A stretch of DNA of 64,000 bases from the NCBI RefSeq assembly GCF_018860385.1, contig NZ_JAHKPH010000016.1, positions 124,001-188,000 on the forward strand, written 5' to 3'. This stretch comes from Reinekea forsetii (GTDB lineage: Bacteria; Pseudomonadota; Gammaproteobacteria; Pseudomonadales; Natronospirillaceae). The notes under the pieces were generated by a model. It made no database searches. It was not told the DNA's origin and worked only from the letters and a program-made list of their open reading frames with translations. Positions within the stretch are counted from its first letter, which is position 1. Every line of letters starts with the position of its first letter. Positions 37,767 to 46,772 of this stretch are shown here, in pieces. A program made the position numbers and the translations under genes.

Positions 37767-38372
37767 TCAGACTCTTGCCTTCATTGGCATAAAATTGGGG
37801 AGTTTTCTAACTCGATCAAGCCAAGCCAAAATAGACGGGTAGGCTTCTAAATCAAAACCACCTTGATCCGCTACATGGGTGTAAGCAAACAATGAAATAT
37901 CGGCGGTTGTCGGGTGTGCACCTGTTAAAAATGGCGTTTGAGACAACTGCTGTTCCATAACACTTAAGGCCTTATAGCCACCGTCTTTTTTGGCTTCAAA
38001 TTCAGCCTGTTTAGAATCGGGCAAACCTAAATATAACTTAATGAAGCGCGCCACGGCGATATATGGCTCGTGACTGTATTGCTCAAAGAACTGCCACTGC
38101 TGTGTTTTTGCAAACTCGAAACCATCACCGGGCAATAGCGTTGTACCGTGAGCTATGTAATTAACGATAGCGTTCGACTCTGAAATGCAACGCCCATCTT
38201 CAAGCTCTAACAAGGGTATTTTGCCCAATGGATTTTTCGCTAAAAACGCTTGTTGAGATTGATCGCCAGATAAAATATCAACAGGCACCCATTCATAGTC
38301 AACGGATAAAAGCGCGCAAATCAATTGCACTTTATAACAATTACCCGATTGGCTATCTCCATATATTTTCAT
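37767..38372 (-). CDS. Glutathione S-transferase
   Basis: A 201-residue cytosolic GST: thioredoxin-like N-terminal domain MKIYGDSQSGNCYKVQLICA with the catalytic Ser region, NPLGKIPLLELEDGRCISES binding glutathione, and the helical C-terminal domain with TADISLFAYTHVADQGGF. The frame extends to 38399, but AAGGA is correctly spaced only for ATG 38372. It is first in the four-gene reverse cluster, which suggests a detoxification or small-molecule modification role for the group; this is an inference. Confidence 0.9.
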   Translation of the reverse strand: MKIYGDSQSGNCYKVQLICALLSVDYEWVPVDILSGDQSQQAFLAKNPLGKIPLLELEDGRCISESNAIVNYIAHGTTLLPGDGFEFAKTQQWQFFEQYSHEPYIAVARFIKLYLGLPDSKQAEFEAKKDGGYKALSVMEQQLSQTPFLTGAHPTTADISLFAYTHVADQGGFDLEAYPSILAWLDRVRKLPNFMPMKARV

Positions 38373-38397
38373 CACCATTCCTTTTAATAATACCCAC

Positions 38398-38431
38398 AAA
38401 AAAAGCAGCGCTCGTTGATAGAGGCACTGCT
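38398..38431 (-). terminator. Intrinsic terminator after the E1-like gene
   Basis: On the reverse strand AGCAGTGC pairs with GCGCTGCT (one G-T pair), followed by seven T. It separates the acyltransferase/E1 operon from the GST cluster downstream. Confidence 0.7.
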
Positions 38432-38496
38432 ATTTTATCAATGTTAATGCCTTGCGGCTAACCTTCTACTGGAAAAAACTGTCGCTGTCGAAAAGG

Positions 38497-39399
38497 TTAA
38501 CCAACTTTAGCGTTTACTAATTGATCCCACAGGCCAATTTTTTGCATTAGCTGCTTACCTGCCAACAGTTTTAGCCGCTGCATGGGGTGTTTGTTTCCTC
38601 CAAACAAATATCGTTTCACCCATTGTTGCTTATAAGCATCAAACTGGCGATACCAGGGCGCCGGCAGTGTTCCACCTCGCTGAAGCAACAAACGAACGGC
38701 TTCGCCGCCAATCATTGCCGCCGCCAGTTGCGTGCCCAGAATTGAGCTCGGACCCGTTTGCTGTTCTCCGTCTGCGAATGATAAATCCATATAAGAGCGC
38801 TGCAGCCCTTTCGGGGCTAGCCCAACTAAGAATTTTAATATTTGCTCGGCATAGGTATCGGTTTTTTTAAAATTAAAGAACTCATCAAAGCTCATCCCCT
38901 TGTTCGGTAAATATACTTGCAAGGTGGCGGAAAAGCCTAAAGGGGCGGCCGTCATAGCCGGCAGCTGCGCGTAACGTGCCGCTTCAAAAAGGGCACGGCG
39001 AGCGTCTATGGCATAAAAATCGATGCCATCCAGTACAAGGTCACAACCGAAGACAAACTTATCGGCATTTGCTCTTTTTACAGGCTCACGAAATATTTCG
39101 ACAACTGCAGACGGATTAATACTCAAGATACGATCACGTACCGCCTCGGCCTTATTTTGATTCAAACTGTGAGAAGTCGCGCCTAATTGCCGATTAATAT
39201 TGGCGACATCAAACGTATCTGGATCGCATAATCGAAACTTCCCCACCCCCAATCGTGCCAGAGTTTCAGCAACGGTACTGCCAATACCGCCGCAGCCGGG
39301 AATTGCGACTAAACAATTGAGCAGTTGCTTTTGTTCCGAAGCATTGATTAAACCTGCGTTACGCGAAAATGCCGCATCACATGACCACTGAGAATTCAT
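38497..39399 (-). CDS. ThiF/MoeB/E1-like adenylyltransferase
   Basis: A 300-residue E1-like protein. The Rossmann core shows VAIPGCGGIGSTVAETLARL and the ATP-contacting FRLCDPDTFDVANINRQLGA, then DLVLDGIDFYAIDARRALFE. No CxxC zinc pairs are present, and there is no Cys after about residue 118, so a conjugating catalytic Cys is absent. Adenylation without thioester transfer is the likely chemistry. The C-terminal part (PAPWYRQFDAYKQQWVKRY) is unlike MoeB or TcdA. Its start overlaps the end of the FeeM-like gene by 23 bases and has a strong GGAGG site. The substrate is unknown. Confidence 0.8.
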   Translation of the reverse strand: MNSQWSCDAAFSRNAGLINASEQKQLLNCLVAIPGCGGIGSTVAETLARLGVGKFRLCDPDTFDVANINRQLGATSHSLNQNKAEAVRDRILSINPSAVVEIFREPVKRANADKFVFGCDLVLDGIDFYAIDARRALFEAARYAQLPAMTAAPLGFSATLQVYLPNKGMSFDEFFNFKKTDTYAEQILKFLVGLAPKGLQRSYMDLSFADGEQQTGPSSILGTQLAAAMIGGEAVRLLLQRGGTLPAPWYRQFDAYKQQWVKRYLFGGNKHPMQRLKLLAGKQLMQKIGLWDQLVNAKVG

Positions 39400-40057
39400 T
39401 TGAAATACCTCCGTCGTATATAGGTTGATTCGCTAAGTTTTCTTCTAACGGGCAGGCATAGAGCAAAACAGGTAATTGTGCTTTACCATCGAAAGAAATA
39501 GTCTTAGATGCAACTACCTCACCGACCATCTTTCGTTTATAGAAATTCAACAACCGTTCGTTAAAGTAAAGTACCACCGTATCAACATTAAAGGTCCCCG
39601 CCTGCGCCCAAAAGTACTCGAATGATTGTTTCCGCAGTAACGCGCTGTGAAATAAAGGGGACATCGAAAAACGCCACGCATTTAACAATTTGTGCTGCTG
39701 CCTCAACCGCGCTATGTCATCTTCAAAGTGTCGACTTACCGGCATACCGTCAACACCGTCTAACGTGAATGAAAACGTGCCCGCCAAACGACCGCTTTGG
39801 TGTTCAATGGAGATGATATGCGTGTGATCGTGATCATCGAAGACAGGGTCTTGAACCGCTTGAAGGGCTTTTTCTGGTGTAACATCACCTTCCATAGATA
39901 AATTAGCTGCGGCCATCCGATGTAAGCGATCCAACCGAGCCAAATGACCCCCTGGTTGCAGCCGAGCGTATTTAAAGGTTTGAATGCGACTGTCCGTTTC
40001 CGATTCAGTTTGTTGAGATTGCGTATCTTGAGCTAAAGCATTTGCGGTAAAAGTCAT
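39377..40057 (-). CDS. FeeM-like N-acyltransferase (GNAT/autoinducer-synthase fold)
   Basis: A 226-residue protein without signal peptide and with a polar N-terminus. HIISIEHQSGRLAGTFSFTL, then GMPVSRHFEDDIARLRQQHK, LLNAWRFSM and the late TVVLYFNERLLNFYKRKMVG follow the pattern of N-acyl amino acid synthases (FeeM) and related autoinducer-synthase-like acyltransferases. In these, the GxLR, LP, LR-x-x-x and SRL-type positions line up. These enzymes use acyl-ACP. The identification is by motif pattern only. AGGTAA precedes ATG 40057. It forms an operon with the E1-like gene. Confidence 0.55.
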   Translation of the reverse strand: MTFTANALAQDTQSQQTESETDSRIQTFKYARLQPGGHLARLDRLHRMAAANLSMEGDVTPEKALQAVQDPVFDDHDHTHIISIEHQSGRLAGTFSFTLDGVDGMPVSRHFEDDIARLRQQHKLLNAWRFSMSPLFHSALLRKQSFEYFWAQAGTFNVDTVVLYFNERLLNFYKRKMVGEVVASKTISFDGKAQLPVLLYACPLEENLANQPIYDGGISNEFSVVM

Positions 40058-40517
40058 AGAGTTACCTATCGTTGAAGTGGCACTTTCATCTTTAGAGTAC
40101 TAAGTGATTTCGCCACTAAGTATAAAAATGACGCTGCGCAAATTTTTTTTTTCGACACAGGTCACAACTTCGATCGGGAAATACCCCTTCACAGACAACA
40201 ATTTGACAGTTTCTCAATTTACTGACGAAATTTTCACCGACTATCTGTCATATTGCAAAGCAAATGCCAAAGATTTCTCACACTAGCGAATCACTATAAA
40301 TAGCTAAATATGTATCTCTAGAGCGGTGTTTGAATGCACAATTCCACTTTTGTAAAAATCCTCCTTAATTTCGCCCGATTATTGGTGAGAATTACCTATA
40401 AACATGGACGAAATGGGTCAAAATGTAGTTTAATTACATTTTTCCTATATTAAATTGCGCTTTCCCTCGATATATATAGAGGGAGGTGTGAGAATTTATC
40501 CAAAAGGTGAGCTTTCC
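40058..40517. promoter_or_regulatory. Divergent control region between FeeM-like gene and pfkA
   Basis: A 460-base AT-rich spacer; the 60-codon frame at 40104-40286 has no family features and looks spurious. On the reverse strand TATACT (40124-40119) could be the -10 box of the acyltransferase gene. It overlaps a 7-base direct repeat ACTAAGT at 40099-40105 and 40115-40121, 16 bases apart. Toward pfkA there is a hairpin AAAATGTA/TACATTTT (40420-40442) followed by T, and a second hairpin CCCTC/GAGGG (40464-40483) close to the pfkA ribosome-binding site. The length and these structures suggest regulated expression on both sides. Confidence 0.45.
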
Positions 40518-41480
40518 ATGATTAAGAAGATCGGTGTTTTAACTAGTGGCGGTGACGCTCCTGGCATGAACGCAGCACTTCGTGCCGTAGTACGAACCGC
40601 CCTAGGCAAAGGCCTAGAAGTTTATGGTATTCGTGACGGCTACCTAGGTTTGCACCAAAACCGCATTTCAAAGCTTGAGCGATTTGATGTGTCGAACATG
40701 ATAAACCGAGGCGGTACCTTCTTAGGGTCTGCTCGTTTCCCTGAATTCAAAGAAAAATCCGTTCGAGAAGAAGCCATAGAAAACCTAAAAGAGCATGGCA
40801 TTGAAGCCCTCGTGGTCGTTGGGGGCGATGGTTCTTATATGGGAGCAAAAGCTCTGACTGAAATGGGATTCCCTTGTATTGGCTTGCCCGGTACGATTGA
40901 TAACGACATCACTGGAACCGATTATACCATTGGTTTCCACTCAGCGTTGAACACTGTATTAGATGCTATCGACCGTTTACGTGACACCTGCTCGTCACAT
41001 CATCGAATCTCCATTGTAGAAATAATGGGTCGTTACTGCGGTGACTTAACAATACAAGCCTCTATTGGCGGTGGAGCTGAATTCACGGTCATTCCTGAAA
41101 AAGAGTTTGATGAAGAAGAACTCATCAGCGCAATAAGCAACGATGTAGAGCAAGGTAAAGATCATGGCATTATAGCCATTACTGAACACGTCACCGATGT
41201 AAACGCCTTAGCTCGTCGTATTGAGTCTCGCACGGGATTAGAAACACGGGCCACAATTTTAGGGCACACTCAGCGCGGCGGTGCACCCTGTGCCTTTGAC
41301 CGTGTGATGGCCAGCCAAATGGGAGCCTTTGCTGTCGATTTGCTGCTCGAAGGCGAAGGAGGCCGATGTGTCGGTATCCAATCTAACAAACTGGTTCACC
41401 ACGACATTATTGAAAGTATTGAAAACATGAGCCGCCCCTTTAATCAAGAACTCTACGATTTAACCAAAACTCTTTCATAG
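40518..41480 (+). CDS. pfkA: 6-phosphofructokinase
   Basis: ATP-dependent PfkA, 320 residues, the same length as the E. coli enzyme. It starts [20 protein letters not shown] and has [27 protein letters not shown] and the catalytic Asp in [34 protein letters not shown] and [20 protein letters not shown] complete the set. The Gly after the second Asp of GGDG is the ATP-type signature. AGGTGA (40505-40510) supports ATG 40518; longer in-frame starts to 40455 have no good site. A terminator follows. Confidence 0.98.
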   Translation: MIKKIGVLTSGGDAPGMNAALRAVVRTALGKGLEVYGIRDGYLGLHQNRISKLERFDVSNMINRGGTFLGSARFPEFKEKSVREEAIENLKEHGIEALVVVGGDGSYMGAKALTEMGFPCIGLPGTIDNDITGTDYTIGFHSALNTVLDAIDRLRDTCSSHHRISIVEIMGRYCGDLTIQASIGGGAEFTVIPEKEFDEEELISAISNDVEQGKDHGIIAITEHVTDVNALARRIESRTGLETRATILGHTQRGGAPCAFDRVMASQMGAFAVDLLLEGEGGRCVGIQSNKLVHHDIIESIENMSRPFNQELYDLTKTLS

Positions 41481-41492
41481 CTTTTCATCTAC

Positions 41493-41530
41493 AAACCTAT
41501 TGATCAGCTGATCGGTAGGTTTGATTCTTT
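41493..41530 (+). terminator. Intrinsic terminator after pfkA
   Basis: AAACCTATTGATC (41493-41505), loop AGCT, GATCGGTAGGTTT (41510-41522) with two G-T pairs, followed by GATTCTTT. It is a long stem with a short mixed T-run. Confidence 0.6.
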
Positions 41531-41617
41531 ACCACCCTAAACTTTACATTCTTGTCATCCAGATTCTAATTGTGTGCGTACTCTTTGGTAATTCTCACAA
41601 TTCTGGAGCGTTGGCCA

Positions 41618-42856
41618 ATGACCAGCCGCAAAAAAAAATTCTTTTACCCTATTGTCGTTATCGCCGTAGGTGCCTTAATCATTAGCTGGATGGTTGCAAA
41701 ACCAAAATCAAGTTTAGAAGCTGAAGACTCGCAAGCCATAGACCCTCTTCTCAATGCGCCCAATGTAGAAACCATAGTAGCGACCTCTGCCGAAATAGCG
41801 CCACAGGTCGTTTTATACAGTCAATTCAAAAGTGCTCAACAAATTGAGTTAAAAGCCCCCATATCAACAGATGTCATTAGTGTGAACATTCAAGAAGGAC
41901 AGCGCGTTTCAGAAGGCGATCAACTGGTTATTCTCGACACAGCCGCGTTGCAAAGGCAACTCAACCAACTAGTAGCCAGAAAACAGGAAATTTCAGCGCG
42001 TCTGGCGCTCGAATCGAAAAATCATCAGGCCAACATAACGGCATTACCCATAGAACAAAACTTAGTCGACATAGCGCAACGCAGTGTAGATAGACTCATC
42101 GGATTGCAAAACATTAATTTAGCATCAAATGCCGACTTAGAAAATGCTGAGCGTACGTTGGCAAACCAGCAGTTAGCGATTCAAAACAGACAGTTGGCTA
42201 TCAGCCGATTTACAGCCATTGATAGCCAATATCAAGCACAATTGAACGACATTGATAGCCAAATAACGCAAGCCCAACGCAATATAGAAAACGCCTCTAT
42301 TTTTGCACCTTTCACGGGTGTTGTTTCAGGTCTACAAGTTCAACCTGCAGATTCGGTGATTTCTGGCAGCGTGTTGCTTAGCCTAGCTAATGAACAGCAG
42401 CAGCAATTAGAGGCTTGGATTTCCGTAGAAACCTTACCAAGTACTGATGAACTAGATTCGCTCACCGGTATTGTAGAAACACAATTTGGTGCAATAGACG
42501 CGCAACTTCAAAGTATAGACCCAGTATCTCAGGCTGGTAGCATTCGATTGCTCTTTCAACTGGTCGATTCTTCTAACGCGCTAACGCTAAATCGCTACTA
42601 TCGACTATGGCTGAACTTACCGAAAGTTACTTCAACTGCCGTTCCACAGAGCTCAGTGTACAGCGATCAATATGTTTACGCCGTTGAAAATAATGCATTA
42701 ACGCGACACAGCATAAAAGTAGTGGGTGAGCGCATGATTGATGGAAAGTTATGGCGGCTTGTTCAAGGCAGCATTCAAGATAAAAATATTTTAGTGACTC
42801 GCTTACAAGATGCCGTCAATGGGCTTGCCGTTAAACCAACATCAAACACGCTTTAG
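41618..42856 (+). CDS. RND efflux periplasmic adaptor (membrane fusion protein)
   Basis: A 412-residue HlyD/AcrA-type adaptor. An uncleaved N-terminal membrane anchor (FFYPIVVIAVGALIISWMVA) is followed by a lipoyl half-motif (QIELKAPISTDVISVNIQEG), a long coiled-coil hairpin (about residues 105-215) and ASIFAPFTGVVSGLQVQPAD, the returning lipoyl half. Beta-barrel and membrane-proximal domains follow. ATG 41618 is chosen for the GGAG upstream and the membrane anchor. The stop is 10 bases before the GTG of the RND pump. No outer-membrane factor gene is present. Confidence 0.9.
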   Translation: MTSRKKKFFYPIVVIAVGALIISWMVAKPKSSLEAEDSQAIDPLLNAPNVETIVATSAEIAPQVVLYSQFKSAQQIELKAPISTDVISVNIQEGQRVSEGDQLVILDTAALQRQLNQLVARKQEISARLALESKNHQANITALPIEQNLVDIAQRSVDRLIGLQNINLASNADLENAERTLANQQLAIQNRQLAISRFTAIDSQYQAQLNDIDSQITQAQRNIENASIFAPFTGVVSGLQVQPADSVISGSVLLSLANEQQQQLEAWISVETLPSTDELDSLTGIVETQFGAIDAQLQSIDPVSQAGSIRLLFQLVDSSNALTLNRYYRLWLNLPKVTSTAVPQSSVYSDQYVYAVENNALTRHSIKVVGERMIDGKLWRLVQGSIQDKNILVTRLQDAVNGLAVKPTSNTL

Positions 42857-42866
42857 GGAAAACACT

Positions 42867-45800
42867 GTGAATTCAATCATTGAAGCTTTTGCTCGACATA
42901 AAATCGCCCCTAATGCCGTTATGTTTATCGTCATTTTCTTAGGCTTAGTTGGGCTCAATAGAATCAACACTCAATATCTACCCGATTTTGATTTAAGCTT
43001 GATTATCGTCAGTACCCCTTGGGAAGGTGCAAGCACAGAAGACGTTCAAAAAGGCTTAGCGATCCCAGTCGAAAATGCCATTTTGGCATTAAAGGATGTC
43101 GATCGAGTTTCCACCACGAGCATCGAAGGTCGAGCATCAATGACGGTCACTTTAAAAGACTCTGCTGAATCCGTCAGCCAAATGATTTCGGAGATCGAAA
43201 AAGCGATAGCGACGCTTCAACTGCCTGACGGTGTTGGCGATTCAGTCGTCGAGGCGTTATCCATTCCCGACCCAGTTGCAGACGTGCTCATTTATGGTGA
43301 TTTAAGTTACGATGAATTGTCATCCATCGCTAAACGCGCTGAACAAAGCTTGAAAAGCGCAGGTATCAGCCAAATAGAAATTACAGGTTTACCTACTGAG
43401 CGCGTTGTTGCCGAGCTTAACATTGACACCCTGTTAAGTTTGAATGTTGGCATTGGCGCATTAGCGGATCAAATCAATCGAAATAATGCAACCGCTCCAG
43501 CCGGCATAGCCGGTGAAAGCAATATTGCCAGCCAACTCAGATTTAACGAAAAAGAATCTACCGCTGAAGACATTGCAAGACAAGTGGTGCGCATCAACAA
43601 TCAACCTATGCCGCTGAATCAAATTGCTACAGTTTCAACCCAATACGATGAATCTGAGGCCAAGATTTACTTTCAAGACCTTCCCGCTATCAAACTGTCT
43701 TTAAGCCGTGGGGCTGGTGAAGATACTCTTGCAGCAGCCGAAAGTTTAACTCAGTGGCAAGCAAGTTTTGGTAGCACTTTACCTAAAGATGTAAACATTC
43801 ACGTTTACAATGAAGCCTACGACTTTGTGAAGTCACGGATAAAAATCATCCTAGACAATGGCATCGGTGGCTTACTCATCGTACTTATTGTGTTATTTAT
43901 ATTTTTAAATCACCGATTAGCCTGGTGGGTTGCGGTCGGAGTGCCGGTTAGTTTTTTAGCAACCTTCATATTTTTAGAGTTAAGCGGCAACTCAATTAAT
44001 GTGATCAGTTTACTTGGCTTTTTAATCGCGCTAGGTGTCATCGTAGATGATGCCATTGTTGTAGGTGAAAATGCTTACGCAAACATGGAAAACGGCGATG
44101 ATGCTGAAACTGCAGCCATAAAAGCAGCAAAGAAAATGCTGCCCGCTGTGTTTGCGAGTTCCGTTACGACCGTCGCCGCCTTTTTACCTTTGCTTTTAGT
44201 AGGTGGTGTGGCTGGAGCATTTGCTAAAGGTGTACCCATCGTAATCATCATGGCGATCGCGGCTTCTCTGATCGAATGTTTCATTATATTACCTGGGCAT
44301 CTAGCACACTCTTTCAAAAAAGGTAACGTGAATAAGCCGAACAAATTTCGCCAAAGCTTTGAACAAAAATTTAATTGGTTTAGAGAAAACGTCATCAGAA
44401 AATTGGTCACTCATGCGGTGAACTATAGAGCGACTACGTTCAGCTTGGTAGTACTTTTGCTGGTATTATCGATCACCTTGTTAACCACCGGCCGCGTGAA
44501 GTTTGTTTTTTTCCCAGCCATTCAAGCCCCAGAATTGCAAATAAATGTGGAGTTTTCTGAAGGCACTAAAGCCAACGTTGTTGAAGACTACTTAATGGAT
44601 TTAAAAACAGCACTGCAAAATATTGAGCAAGAAGCAGAAAGCAAGTTCATCAATACCATTGTCTTAGAAACCAATAAGGGCGCCATTGAGCAAGGGGCGT
44701 TATTTATACAGTTTGAAACTGACCGCAGTGAAACAGTGAACAACAAAGTAATAACCAACACTTTAGATAAAGAAGTACCTAAACCGGCTAACTTAATCTC
44801 GATCGCATTTGTAGAAGGTGAGCAAGGTCCTTCTAACAACGGCATTAACCTAAGGCTGGTGAACGAAGATACAGCTCAGCTACTGCGAGCCAGTCAATTT
44901 ATAAGAAATGAACTAGCTAAGCTAAACAGCCTAACAGAAATCAAAGATGACCTACCGTTGGGTGCAGAGCAAATCAGCTTAACTCTCACGCCAGACGCTC
45001 AAGCGCTTGGTGTTACGACGGCTGATTTGGCTAGAAATATTCGGACCCTTGTCGATGGAACCCTAGTACAAAACCTACAATTAAATGGTGATGAATTTGA
45101 ACTCACATTGCGCGTATATGCCGAACAAACAGACAACTGGTTTTTGCTGTCTCAGTTACCCATTGCACTCGGTAATGGAGACAGCAAACCTTTATCAGCG
45201 TTAGCGGTACCTACAGCGAATCGTTCTATCGCACAATTAGGGCGCGTCAATGGTGAATTAAGTGCCGAAATCACGGCGAATAAACTCAACGACACAGTGA
45301 ATATCAATGAAGTTAATCGGATCATTGATACCGAGTTAAGAGCCAAGTTTAGTGAACAGTTTCCTAACGTAAAACTGTTGCTAGAAGGCGACCAGGCATC
45401 GCAAGGTGATTTTTTCGAAGACGTTAAAATTGGCGGTATGCTGGGCTTGCTACTGATATTCATTGCACTGGCGTGGGTATTCGAAAGCTGGGTGTGGCCG
45501 TTTGCAGTGATGAGTGCTATTCCATTTGCCCTCACAGGCGCAATTGCGGGTCATTGGATCTTAGGGTTAGAACTCAGTGTTCTCAGCATTTATGGAATAT
45601 TTGGTTTATCGGGCATTATCATCAACGATTCAATCGTATTGGTCAGTTTTTATCGCGACTTACGTGCTAAAGGCATGGCTATTAAAGAAGCGGTTGTCGA
45701 GGCTAGCGTACAACGCTTCAGAGCGGTTTTATTGACTACTTTGACAACGGTTGGTGGCTTAAGCCCATTATTGTTTGAGTCTTCTTTTGATGCACAGTTT

Positions 45801-45959
45801 TTAATACCCCTAGCCGCTGTCATTGCGTTTGGTTTAATGTACGGCATTGTACTTATTCTTTTCTTTGTACCCGCAATGTTAGTGAGTTTAGAAAATGCGA
45901 CCGCCATGATTAAACGAGAGAAACCCGGTGAGGAACACGCAGTAGTTCAACACGGTTAG
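42867..45959 (+). CDS. RND family efflux transporter permease
   Basis: A 1030-residue inner-membrane pump of the AcrB/HAE1 superfamily with 12 membrane segments and two large periplasmic loops. It begins MNSIIEAFARHKIAPNAVMF. The proton-relay aspartates are in LGVIVDDAIVVGENAYANME in segment 4. Conserved VASSVTTVAAFLPLLLVGG-like sequence (FASSVTTVAAFLPLLLVGGV) and GIFGLSGIIINDSIVLVSFY follow. The start is GTG 42867 after AGGGAA, since the longer frame overlaps the adaptor gene. With the adaptor it should export toxic compounds; the substrate is unknown and an outer-membrane channel must come from elsewhere. Confidence 0.95.
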   Translation: MNSIIEAFARHKIAPNAVMFIVIFLGLVGLNRINTQYLPDFDLSLIIVSTPWEGASTEDVQKGLAIPVENAILALKDVDRVSTTSIEGRASMTVTLKDSAESVSQMISEIEKAIATLQLPDGVGDSVVEALSIPDPVADVLIYGDLSYDELSSIAKRAEQSLKSAGISQIEITGLPTERVVAELNIDTLLSLNVGIGALADQINRNNATAPAGIAGESNIASQLRFNEKESTAEDIARQVVRINNQPMPLNQIATVSTQYDESEAKIYFQDLPAIKLSLSRGAGEDTLAAAESLTQWQASFGSTLPKDVNIHVYNEAYDFVKSRIKIILDNGIGGLLIVLIVLFIFLNHRLAWWVAVGVPVSFLATFIFLELSGNSINVISLLGFLIALGVIVDDAIVVGENAYANMENGDDAETAAIKAAKKMLPAVFASSVTTVAAFLPLLLVGGVAGAFAKGVPIVIIMAIAASLIECFIILPGHLAHSFKKGNVNKPNKFRQSFEQKFNWFRENVIRKLVTHAVNYRATTFSLVVLLLVLSITLLTTGRVKFVFFPAIQAPELQINVEFSEGTKANVVEDYLMDLKTALQNIEQEAESKFINTIVLETNKGAIEQGALFIQFETDRSETVNNKVITNTLDKEVPKPANLISIAFVEGEQGPSNNGINLRLVNEDTAQLLRASQFIRNELAKLNSLTEIKDDLPLGAEQISLTLTPDAQALGVTTADLARNIRTLVDGTLVQNLQLNGDEFELTLRVYAEQTDNWFLLSQLPIALGNGDSKPLSALAVPTANRSIAQLGRVNGELSAEITANKLNDTVNINEVNRIIDTELRAKFSEQFPNVKLLLEGDQASQGDFFEDVKIGGMLGLLLIFIALAWVFESWVWPFAVMSAIPFALTGAIAGHWILGLELSVLSIYGIFGLSGIIINDSIVLVSFYRDLRAKGMAIKEAVVEASVQRFRAVLLTTLTTVGGLSPLLFESSFDAQFLIPLAAVIAFGLMYGIVLILFFVPAMLVSLENATAMIKREKPGEEHAVVQHG

Positions 45960-45994
45960 ATATTAATACTTTAAGAAATGATTCACCCCACTTT

Positions 45995-46030
45995 GGCATG
46001 TTAGAACTGACACTAACATGCCATTTTTTT
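45995..46030 (+). terminator. Intrinsic terminator after the RND operon
   Basis: GGCATGTTAG (45995-46004), 8-base loop, CTAACATGCC (46013-46022), then A and seven T. It is a strong terminator that also separates the convergent ferritin-like gene. Confidence 0.92.
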
Positions 46031-46042
46031 ATGGTGAAGTAC

Positions 46043-46330
46043 TTAGCTGTGAGAGATTTTTTTACTGGTAAACAGGTAGTCTTTTAATTCTTTATCAAAG
46101 GTTTTATCTTTGCGACGAATCCACTCTAAAACCATAGCCGCGTGCTCTTTTTCTTCATCGCGGTTATGGATAAGAATGGCTTTTAGTTCTTCGTCTTTAC
46201 AAGCATCTACGCGTTGATTATACCAATCTACCGCTTCTAACTCTTCCATTAGTGAGCTAATGGCTCGATGCATATCGCGGGTTTCATCTGATATTTCATT
46301 AATGGGTTCGTGATAACCTTCATTGGCCAT
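46043..46330 (-). CDS. Encapsulated-ferritin-like protein (EncFtn family)
   Basis: A 95-residue half-ferritin. The sequence RDMHRAISSLMEELEAVDWY, then QRVDACKDEELKAILIHNRD and EEKEHAAMVLEWIRRKD, carries the Glu-Glu-Trp-Tyr and Glu-x-x-His ferroxidase residues of EncFtn, which oxidises ferrous iron at a dimer interface. EncFtn proteins normally end in a linker and an encapsulin-targeting peptide. This one stops at TSKKISHS without it, and no encapsulin gene is adjacent. ATG 46330 is chosen for GAGGAG upstream. A free-standing iron-oxidising role is an inference. Confidence 0.85.
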   Translation of the reverse strand: MANEGYHEPINEISDETRDMHRAISSLMEELEAVDWYNQRVDACKDEELKAILIHNRDEEKEHAAMVLEWIRRKDKTFDKELKDYLFTSKKISHS

Positions 46331-46431
46331 GCTGTTCTCCTCATTGATGGATAAGACAGAAAACACTCTATCAAATGCCTAATGAGATTGAAATTAATCA
46401 ACATCATAGTTATTACTTATCAACCCATAAA

Positions 46432-46770
46432 TCAGGCACGTTTTTGTTTCGCTTCAATGGGCCACAATTGAACAGCTTGTTGTTCTGGCTCGTAACGTAG
46501 CAAGGCATCGTAATTAAAACCACGCCAGCTCGATAAGTATTGCCGAATAATAGGCATTCCCATGGTTTGCTCAGGAATCACTGCAATATTGTTATGTTGA
46601 TCAATCAAGTGCCAAAATACTTGATCTTGATAACTGAACACACTCACGTTACGTAGCTCGTCTATAACCAGCCGAGTTAACACGCCATTGTGTCGATACC
46701 AGTGCAATTCACCTTGTTCAATGAACACTCCTTTGGGGTGCTGTTTGTCTAAAGACCACCATTTAACCAT
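46432..46770 (-). CDS. Hypothetical protein downstream of motY
   Basis: A 112-residue soluble protein that I do not recognise. It is rich in aromatic residues (MVKWWSLDKQHPKGVFIEQG, then VFWHLIDQHNNIAVIPEQTM) and has no signal peptide, membrane segment or known motif. It begins 3 bases after the motY stop, so it is translated from the same mRNA and may be functionally linked to it, but I cannot assign a function. Confidence 0.65.
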   Translation of the reverse strand: MVKWWSLDKQHPKGVFIEQGELHWYRHNGVLTRLVIDELRNVSVFSYQDQVFWHLIDQHNNIAVIPEQTMGMPIIRQYLSSWRGFNYDALLRYEPEQQAVQLWPIEAKQKRA

Positions 46771-46772
46771 CG

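Noticed and set aside
40104-40286. 60-codon open frame upstream of pfkA
   Set aside because: It has no Shine-Dalgarno, no recognisable composition or motif, and lies across a likely promoter on the other strand.
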